From Omphiscola glabra (lineage: Eukaryota > Mollusca > Gastropoda > Lymnaeidae), in contig OZ024806.1 in assembly GCA_964017045.1 (NCBI GenBank), positions 23,846,003 through 23,910,002 on the forward strand: a DNA stretch of 64,000 nucleotides, given 5' to 3'. A program made the position numbers and the translations under genes. This document shows, piece by piece, positions 55,090 through 64,000 of this stretch (position 1 is the stretch's first letter; every line of letters starts with the position of its first letter). The notes beneath the pieces were generated by a model, which searched no databases, was not told the origin of the DNA, and saw nothing but the letters and a program-made list of their open reading frames with translations.

Positions 55090-55848
55090 TACTTTGAGCC
55101 AATTAGAAAAGGGTCTGGCTGAGCTCACAGTTTAAGACCTACTGTAGTTTGAGACAATTAGAAAAGGGTCTGGCTGAGCTCACAGTTTAAGACCAACTGT
55201 AGTTTGAGACAATTAGAAAAGGGTCTGGCTGTGCTCACAGTTTAAGACCTACTGTAGTTTGAGACAATTAGAAAAGGGTCTGGCTGAGCTCACAGTTTAA
55301 GACCAACTGTAGTTTGAGACAATTAGAAAAGGGTCTGGCTGTGCTCACAGTTTAAGACCTACTGTAGTTTGAGACAATTAGAAAAGGGTCTGGCTGTGCT
55401 CACAGTTTAAGACCTACTGTAGTTTGAGACAATTAGAAAAGGGTCTGGCTGTGCTCACAGTTTAAGACCTACTGTAGTTTGAGACAATTAGAAAAGGGTC
55501 TGGCTGTGCTCACAGTTTAAGACCTACTGTAGTTTGAGACAATTAGAAAAGGGTCTGGCTGAGCTCATAGTTTAAGACCAACTGTAGTTTGAGACAATTA
55601 GAAAAGGGTCTGGCTGCAGCTCACAGTTTAAGACCAACTGTAGTTTGAGACAATTAGAAAAGGGTCTGGCTGTGCTCACAGTTTAAGACATACTGTAGTT
55701 TGAGACAATTAGAAAAGGGTCTGGCTGAGCTCACAGTTTAAGACCAACTGTAGTTTGAGACAATTAGAAAAGGGTCTGGCTGTGCTCACAGTTTAAGACC
55801 TACTGTAGTTTGAGACAATTAGAAAATGGTCCGGCTGTGCTCACAGTT
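55090..55848. repeat. 55-bp minisatellite
   Basis: Fourteen copies of a unit containing GAGACAATTAGAAAAGGGTC then TGGCTGTGCTCACAGTTTAA and GACCTACTGTAGTTT. GAGCTC/GTGCTC and CCTAC/CCAAC variants partly alternate, giving 110-bp dimers. Confidence 0.96.
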
Positions 55849-56190
55849 TGAGATGACGTCAGCCTGACATGCACCGTGTTTGTTTTGAGTCAGGGGCGGT
55901 AAGATGTGTGATCATTAAATTAACGTCCTTGGCACGAAGTTATTTGCCCTGAGGCCATGTAAACCACCGCTAACATCAACTGGCGCATCAACAACTGGCG
56001 CATCAACTGGCGTAGTGGTTTGTTTTCTTTTGTACAGGGGTGTGGGAGGGGAGGCCGGGAATTGCGGCAAAAGAACTGGTTGGATAGGGACGGGGTGGGG
56101 GCCGTAAGGGGTTGATGTAAGTAAGTTGTAACGAAGTAGTATAGTGAAAAGTGATGTGTGTGTTGATTGACATTTTTATCAGGTTGTGTA
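55849..56190. other. Spacer
   Basis: Unique sequence with short CATCAACTGGCG repeats near 55975-56010. No exon. Confidence 0.4.
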
Positions 56191-56191
56191 T

Positions 56192-56535
56192 GATAAATGA
56201 CAGGAATCGGTGTTTGTTGGATGCCATTAGGTGGTGTATGATGGATGCCGTTAAGTGGTGTATGTACTATGACTATGCCATTAGGTGGTGTATGTACTAT
56301 GACTATGCCATTAGGTGGTGTATGTACTATGACTATGCCATAAATGGTTTATTTACTATGACTATGCCATTAGGTGGTGTATGTACTATGACTATGCCAT
56401 TAGGTGGTGTATGTACTATGACTATGCCATAAATGGTTTATTTACTATGACTATGCCATTAGTTGGTGTATGTTGGATGCCGTTAGGCGGTGTATGTTGG
56501 ATGCCAAGGGTGGTGTATGTACTATGACTTTGTCA
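56192..56535. repeat. 30-bp minisatellite
   Basis: About ten copies of a unit containing TATGACTATGCCATTAGGTG then GTGTATGTAC. Variant ATAAATGGTTTATTTAC occurs twice about 90 bp apart, showing three-unit block duplication. Confidence 0.93.
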
Positions 56536-57053
56536 TTACGTGGTATATGTCGGCAAAGCGGGTTTTGTTGCTATTGACCACTTTTACTCAGTAAAGCATC
56601 TTCAACATCGTGATGTAATTGTACTGAAATTGCACCAAATTTTTGCAAACCCCAAATAACCGCATTGTACAAATTAATTTAAAAAAATATTGTCCAAGGG
56701 TATTTGTATTCATTTATAACTACAAATAGCCCGCCATCTACAAAAGTTACCTGACAAAAGACGTGTTCAAGTAATGGACTTTATCAGAATCCCAAATGGT
56801 GCTAACTTCTGGTAATTTTATTTTGCGCGTCTATTGACCACAGGGTTATAGCACACACATTATATACTTTGGTAATTATTGTTTGTACCGATTTAACGCA
56901 ACTGTCAATGACAGTACTGTGTATGCTAAACTCATGTTGTTCGTCCATGGTCTAAGACACCGGGCAGGGGACGTTAACCTGGACAATTTAACTAGGGCTG
57001 TCAGCCAAAAAGCTTAGAAATATGTTCTAGCTTTCCATGCAATTGTTCTAGAG
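56536..57053. other. Intronic spacer, no gene seen
   Basis: Unique sequence. Confidence 0.4.
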
Positions 57054-57211
57054 CAGTGGTTCTCAACCTTCCCAATGCCGCGACCCTTTCATGCAGGTCC
57101 TCGTGTTCTGGCGACCCCTAACAACAAACTTATTTTCGTTGCTATTTCATAACTGAACAGTATATGTGTGTTTCCGATGGTCTTAGGCGACTCACAGGTT
57201 GAGAACTGCTG
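57054..57211. mobile_element. SPIN-like hAT MITE with perfect 8-bp target duplication
   Basis: It starts CAGTGGTTCTCAACCTTCCC and ends ACAGGTTGAGAACTGCTG. Inside, in SPIN order: AATGCCGCGACCCTTTCATG, GTGTTCTGGCGACCCCTAAC, TTATTTTCGTTGCTATTTCA and GTTTCCGATGGTCTTAGGCG. TTCTAGAG flanks both sides exactly (57046-57053 and 57212-57219) and fits the nTCTAGAn preference of hAT elements. At 158 bp it is a deletion derivative without transposase. Confidence 0.92.
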
Positions 57212-57526
57212 TTCTAGAGACTCATTAGAGCAAAAACTTTGATTGGGTTATTACGTGAATAGAAAGTTCATTGACCAGAACCACCCCCAACCCCCTCCCG
57301 CCCCCCCCCCCCAACATCTCCCCACTCACTCCTATAAACAATATTTTAAAAAACACAAGAACAACCACATACCAGTTGTAAACCAATTCCAGGGTTGAGC
57401 CATACATTAGAATGTTAGACGTTTGAAGAATGTTTCATTGCCTATAAGGCTGACGGCCCTGGCCCTGCTATACTCGTTATCCTCACAAAAATATGATACG
57501 TTATAAAATTTTGATGACAACGGTTT

Positions 57527-57564
<38 letters not shown>

Positions 57565-57797
57565 GAGAGAGAGAGTGTTGGGTGCCGTAAGACTATCAAT
57601 CATTTCATAATCGTCCTTTGATGAGCTGTGAAGAAAGGTAGGTAACGGAGTAAGGGTGCTGGATGAACGCAGGGGTGTTTGGGGTGTCGGAGAAGACGAG
57701 TGGGGGAGTTAGGAAATCTTTGAATGAGGAGCTGAATGTACTGGATTGGCGTGGATGTGTGATTTCTCATTTGGAGGATGTATGGGAGGGGAGGGAG
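57212..57797. other. Intronic spacer with microsatellites
   Basis: Poly-C at 57301, (GT)n at 57533-57558 followed by (GA)n. No exon. Confidence 0.45.
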
Positions 57798-59075
<1,278 letters not shown>

Positions 59076-59089
59076 TATTTCAATTTTTT

Positions 59090-59481
59090 TTCCTTAATCT
59101 TTCTATTCTGACTCTCTCTCTCACCCTCTCTATATTTTCTATTTATATTTTCTCTCTGTATTTCTCTCTATGTCTCTCTCTTCTGACTCTCTTTCTCTTC
59201 GTACGCTCTCTCTCTCATTTACCATCTCTTCGTCTCTCTTTCTCTCTCTCATAATACCACTTCTATGTTTCTCTATCTTTACCTCTCCCCTCTCTCTCAC
59301 CCGCTCTCCATTTCCATCCACTCTCTTAACCTCTTATATTTAGCCCTCTCTCCATCTCTCCCTTCGTTAATCTCTCTCTCTCTCTCTAACTCTCTATCTT
59401 TACCTCTCTCTCACCCGCTCTCCATTTCCATCCACTCTCTTAACCTCTTATATTTAGTCCTCTCTCCATCTCTCCCTTCGC

Positions 59482-59516
<35 letters not shown>

Positions 59517-59640
59517 CCTCTCTCTAACTCTCTCTCCCCATCTCTCTCTCCCCATCTGACTTCCCTGCCTGTCTATCTCCTGTTCTCTCTTTCTCTGTCT
59601 CTCCGTTATCTTTTTCATTTTCCAACCTTTTAAAAATGAT
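59090..59640. repeat. Pyrimidine-rich CT tract
   Basis: Mostly (CT)n and TCTCTC with a duplicated 100-bp segment (CTCTATCTTTACCTCTC, CACCCGCTCTCCATTTCCAT) at about 59270-59370 and 59392-59490. Confidence 0.88.
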
Positions 59641-59814
59641 TTCTTTTTTTTCTGTCTACCCTTGTATCTCGTACTTACCTTTTCTCATCAAACTCTTTCT
59701 GAAATTCTCTCTAAACTCATTTTTTTTTATTACTTTGCTTGCACAGTTTCCATCTTTGTCTCCATTGTTTTAAACTCCACAGTTATAAAATTATATCTGC
59801 TCTAACTCTTTGGA

Positions 59815-60400
59815 TCTAGTCTATCTTGCACTCTGAATCTTGTCTGTCTTGCACTCTGAATATAGTCTGTCTTACCTTCTGAATCTAGTCTGTTTGCACT
59901 CTGAATCTAGTCTGTCTTGCACTCTGAATCTAGTCTGTCTTGCACTCTGAATATAGTCTGTCTTGCACTCTGATCTGTCTTGCACTCTGAATCTAGTCTG
60001 TCTTGCACTCTGATCTGTCTTGCACTCTGAATATAGTCTGTCTTGCACTCTGAATCTAGTCTGTCTTGCACTCTGATCTGTCTTGCACTCTGAATCTAAT
60101 CTGTCTTGCACTCTGAATCTAGCCTGTCTTGCACTCTGAATCTAGCCTGTCTTGCACTCTGAATCTAGTCTGTCTTGCACTCTGAATCTAGCCTGTCTTG
60201 CACTCTGAATCTAGTCTGTCTTGCACTCTGAATCTAGCCTGTCTTGCACTCTGAATCTAGCCTGTCTTGCACTCTGAATCTAGCCTGTCTTGCACTCTGA
60301 ATCTAGCCTGTCTTGCACTCTGAATCTAGCCTGTCTTGCACTCTGAATCTAGCCTGCCTTGCACTCCGAATCTAGCCTGTCTTGCACTCTGAATTTCTGA
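59815..60400. repeat. 23-bp minisatellite
   Basis: About 26 copies of CTTGCACTCTGAATCTAGTC plus TGT, with a shortened 16-bp form (TGATCTGTCTTGCACTC) interspersed in the left half and TAGCCTGT copies homogenised on the right. Confidence 0.95.
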
Positions 60401-60428
60401 GACTAATCCTATAAACACAACAAGGCTC

Positions 60429-60600
60429 CAGTGAGGGGGGGGGGTGCGGGGAGGGCGGTAGTGGAAACACTTTCCCCCCCCTGTTTATAGAGGTGGCGGG
60501 ATTTTCGTCCAACTGTAGAGGTGTCTATTCTTGGAGAGGGGGGCGACCGCAAAGCATCGCCGGCCCGCCACGGGCGCAACCAGCCCTAGCTACACCCCTG
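60429..60600. mobile_element. Possible MITE of the CAGTGGCGTAG family, eroded
   Basis: It starts CAGTGAGGGG and ends CCCTAGCTACACCCCTG. The interior AGAGGTGGCGGGATTTTCGT and CCAACTGTAG resembles 31410-31440. No target duplication visible. Confidence 0.45.
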
Positions 60601-60780
60601 GTCTACTGTGTATTCTAGTCTGTAGATCTTGCCCATGGCAACCATCTGTGTCTATTCATTCTATCAAATAAACGTCTCTTTTATTTCTCCACATTCTGCC
60701 TGCACGACAAATATCCTATCCACTTTTATTTTGTCCGCCTGAAGTTCTCAGCCCCTTTTCACAACATTGTTAACAGGAAA
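60601..60780. other. Spacer
   Basis: Unique sequence. Confidence 0.4.
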
Positions 60781-60799
60781 AACAAACATGGCCACAGCA

Positions 60800-60945
60800 T
60801 GAGAGTCGCGCCCCCTGGTGGCAGAGACAGACCGCAGCGCCGTCTAGCGGGTGCACGCGCCTGAGTTATCCCCCGCTTGGATGTTTTTGTTTGCTTTGTC
60901 ATTTTCCCAGACCGGATCGTTTTTCAATATGGCGCTCGTCGAGCA
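60800..60945 (-). promoter_or_regulatory. CTCF-like insulator motif cluster
   Basis: GCGCCCCCTGGTGGCA at 60808-60823 is the exact reverse complement of the vertebrate CTCF core. A second, weaker match GCGCCGTCTAGCGG lies at 60837-60850. A YY1-like AATATGGCGCTC follows near 60927. CTCF is conserved across bilaterians, so a real binding site is plausible. Orientation is minus. Confidence 0.5.
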
Positions 60946-61445
60946 TTCCATCGTGAGCAGACGACTCTATGCTAAATCTCGCCGTTTCTCGGAGATTATT
61001 ATTTTTTTTTTTACTTCTCTTGTTGACTTGATAAAGATGTCTTTTATGCTTCTCTTGTATGTCAATTTTTGTGAACATGCAATATTTAAGTATCTTTTGT
61101 TTAGACAGACGAGATTTTTGTGAACATGCAATATTTAAGTATATTTTGTTTAGACAGACGAGATTTTTGTGATTGTCAAGGTCAAGGGTCGCTGTCGGTT
61201 ATTTTATGACGGTTCGTACACCCCCACTTACCCACACACAGACTCATAAACACATTATCTCTATGCGTGCACGTGTAGGTGACTGTTTCTCTATCTGTGT
61301 ACGAGTATACACATGCACGCATACAGATCTACATACACACAGACACATAATTGCAGTTACACGTAGACAAACAACGATACATACATACATATTGACACAC
61401 GCATACAAACACACATGAATACACTCATCAATGCATACAGACAGG
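60946..61445. other. Spacer with a two-copy 53-bp repeat and CA-rich tract
   Basis: GTGAACATGCAATATTTAAG then TAT...GACAGACGAGATTTTT is present twice in tandem at 61068-61170. ACACAC/CATACA-rich sequence follows at 61215-61440. Confidence 0.6.
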
Positions 61446-61631
61446 CAGGGCCGGCCTTAGGCCACTGCAACCTATGCGGCCGCATTGGGCCCCGCACTTT
61501 CATAGGCTCCGCCCCGAATTTATTTTATAATACAAAATCTTAATTTTCACTTATTATCCTTATTCCTACCCTGACTGGGCCCCGCGCAATCCGTTTCGCA
61601 TAGGGCCCCGCAATTGTTAGGGTCGGCCCTG
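61446..61631. mobile_element. hAT-like MITE, CAGGGCCGGCC family, copy 2, perfect target duplication
   Basis: Ends CAGGGCCGGCCTTAGGCC and TTAGGGTCGGCCCTG. CAGACAGG flanks both sides exactly (61438-61445 and 61632-61639). The interior is close to copy 1 at 21239, with an extra CCCCGCACTTTCATAGGCT segment. The clean duplication argues for recent insertion. Confidence 0.9.
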
Positions 61632-61814
61632 CAGACAGGCACACCCACACACAGACATTAACACTTCAACAGACACAAAACACACATTTCAAGTGACTGA
61701 GTTGTGTAGAATACAAGTAACAAGCAAAAGAATGTAGAAAGCCCCAGCCATGGTTCAGGCCCTGGACGCAACAAACTCTAGCTAATCCACTACGTTACCG
61801 TCAAGCCGCGACGC

Positions 61815-62515
61815 TTGCTTGAGTCATGACAGCACTTGAGTCATGACAGCACTTGAGTCATGACAGCACTTGAGTCATGACAGCACTTGAGTCATGACAG
61901 CACTTGAGTCATGACAGCACTTGAGTCATGACAGCAATTGAGTCATGACAGCACTTGAGTCATGTCAGCACTTGAGTCATGACAGCACTTGAGTCATGTC
62001 AGCAATTGAGTCATGACAGCACTTGAGTCATGACCGCACTTGAGTCATGACAGCACTTGAGTCATGACAGCACTTGAGTCATGACAGCACTTGAGTCATG
62101 ACCGCACTTGAGTCATGACCGCACTTGAGTCATGACAGCACTTGAGTCATGACCGCACTTGAGTCATGACAGCACTTGAGTCATGACAGCACTTGAGTCA
62201 TGACCGCACTTGAGTCATGACCGCACTTGAGTCATGACAGCACTTGAATCATGACAGCACTTGAGTCATGACAGCACTTGAGTCATGACAGCACTTGAGT
62301 CATGACAGCACTTGAGTCATGACAGCACTTGAGTCATGGTGCCACTTGAGTCATGACAGCACTTGAGTCATGACAGCACTTGAGTCATGACAGCACTTGA
62401 GTCATGACCGCACTTGAGTCATGACAGCACTTGAGTCATGGCAGCACTTGAGTCATGACAGCACTTGAGTCATGTCAGCACTTGAGTCATGACAGCACTT
62501 GAGTCATGACAGCAG
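61815..62515. repeat. 17-bp minisatellite carrying AP-1 consensus sites
   Basis: About 41 copies of GCACTTGAGTCATGACA. Each contains TGAGTCA, the AP-1 (Fos/Jun) consensus. Variants alter mostly the spacer (ATGACCGCAC, ATGTCAGCA), and only one copy (GAATCAT near 62248) loses the motif. A separate, shorter ATGAC palindrome (TCATGA) overlaps each site. Confidence 0.96.
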
Positions 62516-63060
62516 GCATTCAGTTGAGCAGGTCACTTAAATATTTTTTTAAACAATTTGTTTAAAAATAGCAAGCTGTATTTCATATTAAAACGAGCTA
62601 CACACATTGTGCACACATTGTGACAGTCAACTGATTTTGTGATCAAATTTCTTATTTACTAAGTTGCCAGCTTTAGGGAATTTTAGGACACAGCCTTTCA
62701 TGTAGAGACCTGTATCGCATGGTATGCTGCTGCTTCGTGAAGGGACCTGTATGTGATGTGCTGCCACACACATTCCTCTTCGTCCATCTCCGGCCGTCAC
62801 ACCCCCGTGCCCCCACGGCGCCCTGACCTCCCACCGGCATCGACCACTCCACGCCCTCCCACTCTGCGCCTTTCTAAAAGAACCTGACAGTGGCTAACAA
62901 GGTGTAATAACCAAAGTGGGGGCGGGGGGAGGAGAGGGGCGAGCACCCCATCACAGACCAGTGGGGGTTGGTCCGTGACGCTAACGAAACCCACATCTCT
63001 CGACTCCTCGCTAACGAGATGTTCCCCTCGCACGAGCCTCGGTTCGTGGTCGTATGTTAA
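62516..63060. other. Spacer, no gene seen
   Basis: Unique sequence; CpG-rich from 62780. No exon supported. Confidence 0.4.
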
Positions 63061-63185
63061 CGACGACCGTTAAACAATTAATGCCCTAATCAAAGCCCGG
63101 GCGCCATCTCTTGGGGGCGCCGAGGACGGGAGGGAGGGGATTTAGTGCCCCGGATCACCTGTTGTAATTGTTTCACAGAAGGGAT
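63060..63185. promoter_or_regulatory. Candidate intronic regulatory element
   Basis: Non-repeat block with AACAATTAATGCCC, TAATCAAAGCCC (TCF/LEF-type ATCAAAG), CCATCTCTTGGGGGCGCCG (weak CTCF-like) and GATCACCTGTTG (E-box). Motif-based only. Confidence 0.28.
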
Positions 63186-64000
63186 GATACCCTGCCAAGG
63201 TTACCAATGTCAAAGGGTTTATTTTTGGTGCAATGCTTTTATGACGTTGTTAATAATTGTATAGTCCAATTATGAAGAGGGGTCAGAGTTTGGTACTTGT
63301 GCAAGGAGAGGAGAAGAAGAAAGTTAGAATAGTTTTTTTTTTTTTTAAATAAAATCTATTCTAACTTTTTTTTAAAATAAAAAAAAGGAAAAGACAGAAA
63401 CAAAATAGGACGAAAGTAGAAAAGTATAATCGAACGAGAGATAGGAAAACGCAATAAGAGAAATCCCAAAGAAATGATAAGGAAATGGCTTACGAATTAA
63501 GGTATGATGAGATAAGAAATGTTGCTATTAACTTAAAAAGTTGAATAATTACGGATTCGTGTGTGTGTCTGCCTTGACACTCAAATCGTGTTTGTGTTAG
63601 GTGGTGGCCGGAAGGGTGAGGCATCCATTTGCCCTCGCGTTGGCCTTGGGTGATGGTATATTTCAGTACACAACATTATTCAAATACATTGTTGTAGTTT
63701 TGTTCTGTACTCTCACTCTCCTACCCACCCACCCCCACACCCACACACTTTTCCCTCTTTTTTTTTTTTCCTCAACAGCCACATTGCTTTTCCTTTAAAA
63801 GCTTGGGGGACATAGTTTCAAATACGTTAAAAAAAACTGAATATTTTGTTGACCTTGCTTAGGACAAGACAAATAAATATTCACTTGACCTTTTCATCTT
63901 CCCATCACGTACCAAAACTTGCCACATGGAATAAAGATGAAGGCTATCTATAGTCATACGGGTTTTCCCACTTTTTTTTTTCCTAGCAAGTGCAGTTTTG
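63186..64000. other. Intronic or flanking sequence at right edge
   Basis: Contains a small hairpin GTTAGAATAG / CTATTCTAAC at 63324-63364 and purine-rich sequence to 63530. No zinc-finger exon or other coding sequence was found before the window ends. Confidence 0.4.

Noticed and set aside
60851..61123. 90-codon frame with a hydrophobic segment after the CTCF-like site
   Set aside because: AT-rich second half contains a tandem 53-bp repeat; no family resemblance or splice support.

Overview
This is a eukaryotic, metazoan window. It has spliced coding exons with GT-AG borders, a high load of MITEs and LINE tails, AT-rich spacers, and no bacterial gene organisation. The best guess is a lophotrochozoan, probably a gastropod mollusc. 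That rests on the GATA protein style, the retroelement tails, and SPIN-like hAT elements, a family reported from the pond snail Lymnaea among other hosts. The species cannot be fixed from the sequence alone.

The only protein-coding gene I can support is a GATA4/5/6-type zinc-finger transcription factor on the plus strand. Two coding exons are visible (27231-27732 and 28096-28443), joined by a 363-bp phase-1 intron. They encode 283 residues of the N-terminal activation region. A candidate noncoding first exon, with CpG-rich promoter sequence before it, ends at a strong donor at 16889. After 28443 a phase-1 donor opens an intron that runs past the right edge of the window (more than 35 kb). I found no GATA zinc-finger exon, so those exons should lie to the right. 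On this model about 16.9-64 kb is GATA transcription unit and 1-16 kb is upstream flank.

The rest is dominated by tandem repeats. There are more than 40 minisatellite or microsatellite arrays with units of 4 to about 57 bp. By my rough tally they cover over a quarter of the window. Several have higher-order structure. Three are notable beside a transcription-factor gene: a nearly invariant 42-bp array ending about 40 bp before the first coding exon, a 1.3-kb (GATA)n array, and a 17-bp array whose unit contains the AP-1 consensus TGAGTCA about 40 times.

Interspersed elements include two SPIN-like hAT MITEs, one with a perfect 8-bp target duplication. There are also two other small hAT-like families with target duplications, long foldback elements, a Tigger/pogo-like remnant, two 3' tails of one non-LTR reverse transcriptase family, two tails of an RTE-like family, and two hammerhead-ribozyme-like cores of the kind carried by Penelope-like elements.

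Several CpG-rich, motif-dense stretches are flagged as possible promoters or enhancers (about 4.0, 8.1, 36.1, 45.4, 46.4, 47.2, 49.6, 54.1, 60.8 and 63.1 kb). The 54.1 and 60.8 kb sites carry CTCF-like motifs in convergent orientation. I saw no tRNA, rRNA, CRISPR array or complete autonomous transposon.
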